Below are positions 6,828 through 12,945 of a stretch of DNA of 64,000 nucleotides, in pieces. Location of the stretch: the IMG/VR virus record IMGVR_UViG_3300025736_000010, positions 1 to 64,000 of that record. The stretch is one strand, 5' to 3'. How positions within the stretch are numbered: position 1 is the first letter of the stretch; every line of letters starts with the position of its first letter. The translations under genes were made by a program, and so were the position numbers. A model generated the notes under the pieces. The model searched no databases. It saw only the letters and a program-made list of their open reading frames with translations, and was not told the origin of the DNA. The stretch comes from a virus.

Positions 6828-7100
6828 TCAACACTGTACTTCCCTCTTTGTATACGTTTCACTTATAAGCTTGAACCACACTTCTATAATCCACTTATCC
6901 ATACGTTTACTCGCTACCTCTACTTTCCACGGTTTAATATGGAACTCTTCATCTCCTACGTATACTGTGAATATTTCACCGTTTAGAAGTGTGTGTTTTA
7001 CGCGATCAAAGTCTTCTGGAGCTACAAAGCCATCCAGCATGTATGTGTATAGGTTTCTAACGTCTATTCCTTCATTACAGTCTAGTGTCCAAGTATTCAT
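6828..7100 (-). CDS. Hypothetical protein (90 aa)
   Basis: Good RBS (GAGGAGACACC) before ATG 7100. The product begins MNTWTLDCNEGIDVRNL and contains a hydrophobic strand IFTVYVGDEEFHI. No family recognised. Confidence 0.65.
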   Translation of the reverse strand: MNTWTLDCNEGIDVRNLYTYMLDGFVAPEDFDRVKHTLLNGEIFTVYVGDEEFHIKPWKVEVASKRMDKWIIEVWFKLISETYTKREVQC

Positions 7101-7110
7101 GGTGTCTCCT

Positions 7111-7314
7111 CTACGGATTAAGTTCGTCTGGGAATTGTTCTTTTGTCAGCTTCTCTATAATTCGCCAACACAGTATCGCCTGCTCTTTACTTACCGAGTC
7201 AACGTAATCAGGCCACATATCAGCCTCATCTACTGAATACAGCGCGTTATGGAGGTCTGTGTCGTTTAATACTGGGTTTGTATCACCGAAGAAGTCTTCT
7301 AGTTTTGTTTTCAT
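7111..7314 (-). CDS. Hypothetical protein (67 aa)
   Basis: RBS GAGGAGATACA precedes ATG 7314. The acidic product MKTKLEDFFGDTNPVL... has a likely C-terminal helix (QAILCWRIIEKLTKEQ). Family unknown. Confidence 0.65.
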   Translation of the reverse strand: MKTKLEDFFGDTNPVLNDTDLHNALYSVDEADMWPDYVDSVSKEQAILCWRIIEKLTKEQFPDELNP

Positions 7315-7333
7315 TGTATCTCCTCTTCCCTCT

Positions 7334-7684
7334 CTATACGGTAGTCTCGATTAGTGTTTTGTTTTTCGCCGCACTTTCTGGTGTTTCTATTACTTGCTCC
7401 AACGACCCTGATCCACCTAACAAGTTTCTACCAGATTCAGGCCCGCCGCGCCCAAGAAAGCCTGACATAATAGCATCGCTCTGTATAGCTGCTTCCCATA
7501 ACGCTTGCGCTCTCAGCAACAGTACTTCTTTCGGTTCGCATCGGTCGTTAAAGAAAATGTAGTCACCCATCCTAAGGATAACGTCTCTAAGTCCTTCTGA
7601 TGTTAAGTTGCCATCTATACTTGGAACTAGCCTATATTCGCTTGGTTTTGATATCTTACATCCAGCAATGCGTACTTCATCCAT
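7334..7684 (-). CDS. Hypothetical protein (116 aa)
   Basis: AAGGAGGCATA precedes ATG 7684. The product starts MDEVRIAGCKISKPSEYRL; the middle (VLLLRAQALWEAAI) is helical and a Gly-rich segment GFLGRGGPESGRNLLGGSG follows. No family recognised. Confidence 0.65.
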   Translation of the reverse strand: MDEVRIAGCKISKPSEYRLVPSIDGNLTSEGLRDVILRMGDYIFFNDRCEPKEVLLLRAQALWEAAIQSDAIMSGFLGRGGPESGRNLLGGSGSLEQVIETPESAAKNKTLIETTV

Positions 7685-7736
7685 TATGCCTCCTTACGAG
7701 TCATATGCTTTCATGTTACTCTATGTTACTGCTCAG

Positions 7737-8309
7737 TTATGGTTTTGTTTCAACACCGTTTTCCAACGATTCAACTGTTCGCCAATGCCAGTCGTAGTCT
7801 TTCTTGCAGTCGCTACTTACCGCGCATTTGTCACCTTCTATAAACGCCAATGAACCGTCGCCATCCCAGTACCAGCCAAAGTGAATGTCGCCATTTGAGT
7901 AGAACCGCCCTTTTGCAATAACGTCGTTAGCAAACTCCTCACAACAACTATCTCCGACGATTGCCTCAATGACCATTCTGCCTGCCTCGCTACCAATACC
8001 GACCCTCGCGAATTCTGGATTTACTTCAAAGCACGAGTAACACCCATACTCTTCTGGTGAGCAGTCAAAGCAATATTCTCGCATTCTCTCTCCGAATGAG
8101 TTCGCGTCGTAATCCGTTCTTAGCCTGGTATTATATTCGTGTAACACTTCGATCATGCTGTCTATGCGTTCTATCTCGCCATGAGCCTCTCGCAATAGCA
8201 CTACAGGCATATAACTGTCTTCGCCGATAGATATACGTGTTTCTCCCTCTACTGCTGCGTTTTCCAAGAACTGTAGTATAGCCTCTAAGTGGTATGTTCT
8301 CATTTTCAT
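7737..8309 (-). CDS. Hypothetical protein (190 aa)
   Basis: ATG 8309 follows AAAAGGAGGCAAA. The product has a helical N-terminal part and a middle with CFDCSPEEYGCYSCFE, a four-Cys cluster, then Trp-rich sequence (HFGWYWDGDGS). The last 48 bases (7733-7780) are present again, 46 of 48 identical, at 25334-25381 on the opposite strand, where no such gene exists. Function unknown. Confidence 0.65.
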   Translation of the reverse strand: MKMRTYHLEAILQFLENAAVEGETRISIGEDSYMPVVLLREAHGEIERIDSMIEVLHEYNTRLRTDYDANSFGERMREYCFDCSPEEYGCYSCFEVNPEFARVGIGSEAGRMVIEAIVGDSCCEEFANDVIAKGRFYSNGDIHFGWYWDGDGSLAFIEGDKCAVSSDCKKDYDWHWRTVESLENGVETKP

Positions 8310-8320
8310 TTTGCCTCCTT

Positions 8321-8752
8321 TTACTCGTCCTCTGGACAACAATCGTATTGATGCCTTTCTGCGCACATGTCTGTTATCTCATCTGGATATTTTTCAATTA
8401 ACGTGGCTAGTAGTTTCCTTTCATCTACCTCTATATCAGCCGTTCTCTTTACATCTCGCTGTTTTTGCCGCTCTTTATATTTGCGTTTTTCCTCGTCTTT
8501 CGCCGCTTTAACTATATCCTTCCAGTTATCGGACCAAAGGCATTCAAGTGGAATCCAATCTTGGTCGTCACTACTGCCAATCCAGTAATTTATATATAGG
8601 CTATTATTCACACTCTCAAACACTTCTGTTATATAAATGTCGTGTTCGCGTTTTGGATTAAGAAATTCAACTGCGCTCCTAGCAAACTCAGCGAGTTCTT
8701 CTTCCTTCCTCATGTGGCTATAGTATTCTTTTGCTTTCTTGAATGGAGGCAT
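8321..8752 (-). CDS. Hypothetical protein (143 aa)
   Basis: Two ATGs lie 6 bases apart (8758 and 8752); 8752 has the better distance to AAAGGAGA, while 8758 overlaps the upstream TGA. The highly charged product has a long K/E/R-rich helix (DEEKRKYKERQKQRDVKR) and ends QYDCCPEDE. Family unknown. Confidence 0.6.
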   Translation of the reverse strand: MPPFKKAKEYYSHMRKEEELAEFARSAVEFLNPKREHDIYITEVFESVNNSLYINYWIGSSDDQDWIPLECLWSDNWKDIVKAAKDEEKRKYKERQKQRDVKRTADIEVDERKLLATLIEKYPDEITDMCAERHQYDCCPEDE

Positions 8753-8754
8753 TA

Positions 8755-8943
8755 TCATTCTCCTTTTGTTTTTATAGCATTTAATACGCTTAAAACTACG
8801 TCGCTTTCAGTTGCGGTTAGCGCAATTCCGTCTAGTTTTATTGTTGGCATGTTGGATTTTGATATTGCAAATTCAGTCCATCCGACACTCCTATACTTCA
8901 TAACTGTACACTCCAGCCCAAGATCTTCTAATTGCTTTCGCAT
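8755..8943 (-). CDS. Hypothetical protein (62 aa)
   Basis: RBS AAGGGAGAG before ATG 8943. MRKQLEDLGLECTVMKY... reads like a small alpha/beta protein. It overlaps both neighbours by a few bases, so is translationally coupled. Confidence 0.6.
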   Translation of the reverse strand: MRKQLEDLGLECTVMKYRSVGWTEFAISKSNMPTIKLDGIALTATESDVVLSVLNAIKTKGE

Positions 8944-9287
8944 AATCGCTCTCCCTTTAGTTTCTCTTCCAACGCATCTATATAGTCTTCTCTAGCATCA
9001 ATCATATCTACTAGTTGGCGTTCTTTGTCTTCTAATTCATATATTTTGTTTTCCTGGGCTGTTATTGTAGATTCCATTGCCTTTATTGTTAGGATGCCGT
9101 CAGAGCAATACTCGTATACCATAGTGTTGCCGTTGTCTATTTCGCCGACCGGCCTGATACGCCTAGAACAATTTATCATAGATTCAATTGCTTCGAGTTC
9201 CTTTTCAGCGCCTTCTGCAACGCCAATAAAGAATTTGTCTGAAGTGTCGATGTTTTCGATGCACTTACGAATCCATTTTGTTTTCAT
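8928..9287 (-). CDS. Coiled-coil protein (119 aa)
   Basis: GGGAG precedes ATG 9287 (MKTKWIRKCIENID). The C-terminal half, from about residue 70, is a continuous heptad-like coiled coil (AQENKIYELEDKERQLVDM). No known family; likely an oligomer. Confidence 0.65.
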   Translation of the reverse strand: MKTKWIRKCIENIDTSDKFFIGVAEGAEKELEAIESMINCSRRIRPVGEIDNGNTMVYEYCSDGILTIKAMESTITAQENKIYELEDKERQLVDMIDAREDYIDALEEKLKGERLCESN

Positions 9288-9302
9288 TGCAGCACTCCCT
9301 TT

Positions 9303-9398
9303 TTACGCCAGAAGCGTTCCTGTTATCAATGCGTGAATAATAATACCTATAATACCGCCGATTACCAATCCCCAAATGAACAGACTCGTTCTTCTCAT
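9303..9398 (-). CDS. Single-span membrane miniprotein (31 aa)
   Basis: A strong RBS (GGGAGGAACT) stands before the ATG at 9396-9398. The product MRRTSLFIWGLVIGGIIGII... is positively charged at the N-terminus and then one hydrophobic span. The RBS and tight packing support a real gene. Role unknown; one possibility is a membrane-acting phage peptide. Confidence 0.6.
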   Translation of the reverse strand: MRRTSLFIWGLVIGGIIGIIIHALITGTLLA

Positions 9399-9407
9399 AG
9401 TTCCTCC

Positions 9408-9608
9408 CTATAGCTTCTCGCCCAACTCAAGATCGTAAATGTATCCATCGCTATGCGCCACCCATTGTGTAACGGCCAATACCTTTGAGTTGAATAGGTA
9501 TATAGATGTAAGTCTTCCGCGTCTACAAACAAATGCATACCTACCTTTCCCAGAAATTTCGTAAGCAGTGCCTTTTGTTAGCTTCTTAGCCTCTTCTATG
9601 TAGTTCAT
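9408..9608 (-). CDS. Hypothetical protein (66 aa)
   Basis: Starts in an ATGA overlap with the gene above (ATG 9606-9608); an upstream TTG is ignored. MNYIEEAKKLTKGTAYE... is followed by strands (YAFVCRRGRLTSIYLF). No family recognised. Confidence 0.6.
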   Translation of the reverse strand: MNYIEEAKKLTKGTAYEISGKGRYAFVCRRGRLTSIYLFNSKVLAVTQWVAHSDGYIYDLELGEKL

Positions 9609-9901
9609 GCGTACCAAATTCCACTAGGATTAAACGCCTTATTTCCACAAGTTGGACATTTCTTCTCAAGCGCAATATACACAAGTCCGTAGGTTGAATG
9701 GTTCATAACGCCGATTCCAACTTCGCAACAATGACAATACTTCATTGTGTTGCCTTCAATATCGTTAGCTTTAGTTGTTCGCCTAATCCTATCTTTAATC
9801 ACCGCTTCGTGTTCGGGGCTGTACCACTCGGCAATCCCTGTCATCCCCGCGTAATTCCAGAATGGCAATTGTTTTTCCTCTAACATCTCAATTAAGTTCA
9901 T
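9605..9901 (-). CDS. Zinc-ribbon protein (98 aa)
   Basis: GGAGGGAAGCGG precedes ATG 9901. The product has YCHCCEVG and KKCPTCGNKAF, the two CxxC halves of a zinc ribbon, separated by about 25 residues. Function unknown. Coupled at both ends. Confidence 0.65.
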   Translation of the reverse strand: MNLIEMLEEKQLPFWNYAGMTGIAEWYSPEHEAVIKDRIRRTTKANDIEGNTMKYCHCCEVGIGVMNHSTYGLVYIALEKKCPTCGNKAFNPSGIWYA

Positions 9902-10258
9902 TCACCGCTTCCCTCCATCATATTCTACTGCTAGCCCTTTTTCAACCATTTCATTGTTGATTGATTTTTCGCCGATGAATATTTCTGCCAAGTATCTTCC
10001 GTACTTTCCTTTCTTGTCCTTATGCGTGCGTATCATTACTTCCTTGCCTTCTATTCTGTTTTGCAGCCATTCTTTGGCGATCATACCTTCTTTGTACTCT
10101 TCTGAGTCTTTTTTCACTCCATACGTTTCCTTCGTGTTGATACCAAATAACCTGCATCGCTCTGTAATGTATACATTGCAACCAAGCGAAATTTCTGCAT
10201 CCACGGTATCTCCATCAACACATTTCGTGATTCGCGCCAAATATACAAATCGTTCCAT
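9902..10258 (-). CDS. Thermonuclease-like (SNase-fold) nuclease (118 aa)
   Basis: I start at ATG 10258 (MERFVYLARITKC) because AGGAG lies at proper distance; the ATG 36 bases upstream has none. The order ITKCVDGDTVDAEI, then ERCRLFGINTKE and a C-terminal GRYLAEIFIG matches the staphylococcal-nuclease fold, an OB-type domain in which Asp, Arg and Glu residues bind calcium and cleave nucleic acid. There is no signal peptide, so it probably acts in the cytoplasm, perhaps in DNA turnover. Confidence 0.75.
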   Translation of the reverse strand: MERFVYLARITKCVDGDTVDAEISLGCNVYITERCRLFGINTKETYGVKKDSEEYKEGMIAKEWLQNRIEGKEVMIRTHKDKKGKYGRYLAEIFIGEKSINNEMVEKGLAVEYDGGKR

Positions 10259-10259
10259 A

Positions 10260-10421
10260 TTATTTTCCACTCCTATTGCTATGTATGCATTCATGGCAGA
10301 TATGTCGTCTTTTCAATCCCCTGAATGTTTTTCCACATGCTCTGCACGTATTTATATGATGCCCTGTCTTATGCTTGAAGTCCTTAACCCAGTCTCTATT
10401 ATGTTTTTCGCCGTCTTTCAT
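10260..10421 (-). CDS. Small zinc-finger-like protein (53 aa)
   Basis: ATG 10419-10421 follows GGAG by 5 bases, inside the end of the upstream gene. The product MKDGEKHNRDWVKDF... carries CRACGKTF, then ICHEC: CxxC...CxxC with His nearby. Its TAA is two bases before the ATG of the nuclease, so the two are co-translated. Confidence 0.6.
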   Translation of the reverse strand: MKDGEKHNRDWVKDFKHKTGHHINTCRACGKTFRGLKRRHICHECIHSNRSGK

Positions 10422-10726
10422 TATTCTCCATTGTTTTCTTTAATCCACTCAGAGGCTTTCTCTCCACGCAGTGTCGTTTTGTCTACGAACATCACGTAAG
10501 GATAGTTGTCCTTATCTAGAACGCCATGCCCACAACACGCGTTAATAACACCAGGGAGATTTGCTAGGCACGCATCATGCCCATCTATTGTGCTAAACAT
10601 ACCACATCTTTGACATGGCCGTTCATTCGATATTGACGACAGGTCATTGGCGTAAACCCATTCTCCTGAATCTTCGTCGAACCTTGTCTCGTATCCATGG
10701 CAGTGTGAATATCCACCTAGTTTCAT
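10421..10726 (-). CDS. Cys-rich phage protein with CCGHG motif (101 aa)
   Basis: ATG 10726 is preceded by AAAGGGAGATAAC; longer forms would read through the structured leader. It contains CQRCGMF, then VINACCGHGVLDKDNYPYVMF. The C-x-x-C and C-C-G-H-G combination is known to me from uncharacterised phage proteins. First gene after leader A and its promoter. Confidence 0.65.
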   Translation of the reverse strand: MKLGGYSHCHGYETRFDEDSGEWVYANDLSSISNERPCQRCGMFSTIDGHDACLANLPGVINACCGHGVLDKDNYPYVMFVDKTTLRGEKASEWIKENNGE

Positions 10727-10745
10727 GTTATCTCCCTTTGTTAAT

Positions 10746-10898
10746 GCGGCTGGCCAGATTACTCGCAGTCTCATACCCGCGGAACCACCGTTACAGTCGG
10801 TACTGGCTGGGGCATCGATCTTCGGCGAGCGCGATGTATAGGGTCGCGTGTCTCCCGCCTGCGCTGTTTTTTCCACCTATGCCTATACGTGCAGCCAC
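10746..10898 (-). ncRNA. Structured leader A
   Basis: A transcript from the promoter at 10905-10933 has an untranslated leader of about 170 bases before ATG 10726. Its ends pair: CAGCCAC (10892-10898) with GCGGCTG (10746-10752), read on the minus strand as GTGGCTG and CAGCCGC, one G-T pair. It shares GGCTGGCCAGAT (10748-10759) and CGGT(T)ACTGGCT with leader E at 19796-19924. GC-rich compared with its surroundings. Ligand or partner unknown. Confidence 0.6.
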
Positions 10899-10904
10899 AC
10901 AATA

Positions 10905-10933
10905 ATTATACTACAACCGTTCGATAAAGTCAA
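10905..10933 (-). promoter_or_regulatory. Sigma70-type promoter
   Basis: On the minus strand TTGACT (10933-10928), 17-bp spacer, TATAAT (10910-10905). Drives leader A and the 10726-5829 genes. Confidence 0.85.
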
Positions 10934-10939
10934 GTGTTT

Positions 10940-11023
10940 TCATTTAATGTCTCTCCCGCGAACAAAAGCGATAACAACAAGCACTGCAATAGCAAACACT
11001 CCCCAACACTGTAGATTACTCAT
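10940..11023 (-). CDS. Single-span membrane miniprotein (27 aa)
   Basis: ATG 11023 lies in the last codons of the upstream gene, with GAGG about 9 bases away. MSNLQCWGVFAIAVLVVIA... is one hydrophobic span ending in FVRGRDIK. Similar in style to the 31-residue protein at 9303. Confidence 0.5.
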   Translation of the reverse strand: MSNLQCWGVFAIAVLVVIAFVRGRDIK

Positions 11024-11318
11024 ATTTATAGTCCTCTACATCGCCGTTGTTCTTTTCAATCAATCCCTGTAGGATGTCTTTTTCAAATCTAGTTTCAGCG
11101 TGCGATTTTTCTTCTATTGCAAGTTTTTCCTTACAAACTCGCAAATTTAGAGCAAGGTCCTCAATAAGATCCCTAACTCCCTCTTCCTTTACATCGTCCA
11201 TAAAGTACCCAAGCCATCGTTCTTTGTGCTTTAACGCACGCCTTAATGCTATTCTATCGTACTCAAGCGGCAAAACACATTTTAGATCTATAAACAATCC
11301 AGGCTCGTTGTCTTCCAT
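11016..11318 (-). CDS. Helical hypothetical protein (100 aa)
   Basis: CGGAGGTCTTT precedes ATG 11318. MEDNEPGLFIDLKCVLPLE... continues into long charged helices (IEEKSHAETRFEKDILQGL). No family recognised. Confidence 0.65.
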   Translation of the reverse strand: MEDNEPGLFIDLKCVLPLEYDRIALRRALKHKERWLGYFMDDVKEEGVRDLIEDLALNLRVCKEKLAIEEKSHAETRFEKDILQGLIEKNNGDVEDYKYE

Positions 11319-11358
11319 AAAGACCTCCGTTATGTATGCTTTTAGCTCTTTTGTTGCG

Positions 11359-11742
11359 TTACTCTTCTTCGACTGCCTTCACAGCGCAGTAACAGATTAA
11401 GTCAGCGTCAACTACAAGACCATCCCATAGCGTTTCTTGCGCACAGTGCCCTTTTAACCCGGCTTCGTGCGCTATCATGTTCAGCATCCGTACTGTAACA
11501 TCTTCACCGCTTTCCCTAATCGCGCTCAGCACCAAAACACATGCGTTGCGGTCTGTAGTTGACTTAGGTACGAACTGCGTTCCTGTAGCGTGTCCTTTCG
11601 CATTCCTCCATAACATTTCGTCTGAGTTCTCAGCACACTCTGCATGCGAAGTAACGGCTGGCCTTGTCCATCCGCGAAACATTTCTGCCACCAGAAGATT
11701 TTTGTCCACTTCCGCCATCTCATTCCACTCGGCTTTATTCAT
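11359..11742 (-). CDS. Phage ABA-sandwich-like protein (127 aa)
   Basis: GGGGAG stands before two ATGs (11745, 11742); 11742 has better spacing. The pattern LLVAEMFRGWT..., then TDRNACVLVLSAI and a late helix rich in Ala (LICYCAVKAVEEE) resembles the uncharacterised Phage-ABA-sandwich family. Three other genes here share it (15485, 16702, 18050). Role unknown. Confidence 0.55.
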   Translation of the reverse strand: MNKAEWNEMAEVDKNLLVAEMFRGWTRPAVTSHAECAENSDEMLWRNAKGHATGTQFVPKSTTDRNACVLVLSAIRESGEDVTVRMLNMIAHEAGLKGHCAQETLWDGLVVDADLICYCAVKAVEEE

Positions 11743-11761
11743 CATCTCCCCTCCTCGTACA

Positions 11762-11923
11762 TCACAGCTTGATCGACCAGTAGAACTCCTCGTACCCCTT
11801 CTCTTCCTCGGTCAGCACAACCTGAGTGAACACACCGTCGTCATAGTTGAAATAGCCGAACTCGATAGTCGTGTATTCAGTCATCTCGCCGCCCATCATT
11901 GGAACGCTGTGGTATGTTGCCAT
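11762..11923 (-). CDS. Small acidic protein, GC-rich (53 aa)
   Basis: A near-perfect AAGGAGGAAGG precedes ATG 11923. MATYHSVPMMGGEMTEYTT... reads as two strands and a helix. The gene is visibly richer in G/C and in codons such as CTG, GTG and TTC than its neighbours, hinting at separate origin. No family recognised. Confidence 0.65.
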   Translation of the reverse strand: MATYHSVPMMGGEMTEYTTIEFGYFNYDDGVFTQVVLTEEEKGYEEFYWSIKL

Positions 11924-11961
11924 CCTTCCTCCTTATGTAACACAACCGTCATTTTGTTACG

Positions 11962-12225
11962 TTATTCGTCCAAACTAATCAACTTAATCAAAACGCTCAA
12001 TTCGTCGCACTTTTCATCAAACGTAGCGCTAAGAACTTCACCAAAATAAGCCTCGTCATCTATTTCTATAAATGCTTCGCTTCCGACTGCTGAGTGAGAT
12101 TCAGCATTATCAATTTCAGCGAAACAATCCATAGAAACACCAAGAGTCTGGCATCCCTCATAAATATTATCAGCGAACTCAAAATGATTAATCGTGCCAA
12201 TTTCGTTCAAATTAACTATTCCCAT
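11962..12225 (-). CDS. Acidic hypothetical protein (87 aa)
   Basis: TAGGGAGGAACAA precedes ATG 12225, 20-odd bases after structured leader B. MGIVNLNEIGTINHFEF... is strongly acidic and likely beta-rich in the middle (FIEIDDEAYFGEVLSATF). It is the gene controlled by leader B. Family unknown. Confidence 0.65.
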   Translation of the reverse strand: MGIVNLNEIGTINHFEFADNIYEGCQTLGVSMDCFAEIDNAESHSAVGSEAFIEIDDEAYFGEVLSATFDEKCDELSVLIKLISLDE

Positions 12226-12247
12226 TTGTTCCTCCCTAAGATTTTAA

Positions 12248-12364
12248 GTTGTGTGGATACGTGGCTGTCAGGCAACTTCGTAAGAAGCCAGTCCAGGGAT
12301 TATCCCCATCATACCTTCGACCGCTATTGCGGCCTATCCAGCAGGCCCACGTATCCACCACAAC
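12248..12364 (-). ncRNA. Structured leader B
   Basis: The predicted transcript start (about 12361) coincides with a long closing stem: GTGGATACGTGG (12253-12264) pairs perfectly with CCACGTATCCAC (12347-12358), extended by GTTGT/ACAAC (12248-12252, 12360-12364) across a one-base bulge. Inside are smaller hairpins (CCGC-aata-GCGG near 12320-12331). GC(T/A)GTCAGGCA(A/G)C near 12262-12276 also occurs in leader E. A 17-bp closing stem at the very 5' end suggests a folded regulatory RNA. Confidence 0.7.
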
Positions 12365-12367
12365 ATC

Positions 12368-12396
12368 ATTATACACCAATGTCGCCGAAAAGTCAA
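12368..12396 (-). promoter_or_regulatory. Sigma70-type promoter
   Basis: Minus strand TTGACT (12396-12391), 17-bp spacer, TATAAT (12373-12368). Transcribes leader B and the gene at 11962-12225. Confidence 0.85.
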
Positions 12397-12405
12397 GGGA
12401 ATTCG

Positions 12406-12624
12406 TTACTTCTTCTGCAAACTTGTAATGCCCCTTAGATGGCCGGAATTTTGGCTCATGTGCTTTAACTCCACTGTTTCGCGACCGTCAAACTCATCAA
12501 TAATCTTCGCAACAGCGTTCACTACCCGCTTTGATGTTAGATCAACTTCGCGCTCCTCGCAACGTGCAATGTAGTCTAGTATTTTATAAGCCAGCTTAAC
12601 ATTCTTATCGGCAGTGTTCGGCAT
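12406..12624 (-). CDS. Hypothetical helical protein (72 aa)
   Basis: AAGGGGAG precedes ATG 12624. The basic product starts MPNTADKNVKLAYKILDYIA and is largely helical. Last gene of the recA group; transcription may continue into promoter M4. Confidence 0.65.
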   Translation of the reverse strand: MPNTADKNVKLAYKILDYIARCEEREVDLTSKRVVNAVAKIIDEFDGRETVELKHMSQNSGHLRGITSLQKK

Positions 12625-12633
12625 AATCTCCCC

Positions 12634-12945
12634 TTAATCAGTAATCTCTTTTTCTAGAACTAGTTCGAGTTTGCCAGAGACAACAAACTTCCTAGTAACT
12701 TCCTTTGCGCTAACAAGCTCTGGATAATCATCTTCGTCTAGATCGACGATTTTAATAAAATGACCATCCTCGCCTCGTGCATATCCGCGTAATTCTATTT
12801 GAGATAGTTCTTGGACATCTAGTAGGACTTGGAATAGATCTTTTATGTCGATACCGTTGTTGGTCGCGCAAACATCGCCAAGAGAATCCCCTGGAATGTT
12901 TACAATGTCAAGTGTGACTTTGTCGCCTTCAATTAGTTGATTCAT
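12634..12945 (-). CDS. Hypothetical protein (103 aa)
   Basis: AAGGAGGATTAA precedes ATG 12945, directly after recA. MNQLIEGDKVTLDIVNIPGD... is acidic with a C-terminal strand-rich half (RKFVVSGKLELVLEKEI). No family recognised. The link to recA is positional only. Confidence 0.65.
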   Translation of the reverse strand: MNQLIEGDKVTLDIVNIPGDSLGDVCATNNGIDIKDLFQVLLDVQELSQIELRGYARGEDGHFIKIVDLDEDDYPELVSAKEVTRKFVVSGKLELVLEKEITD

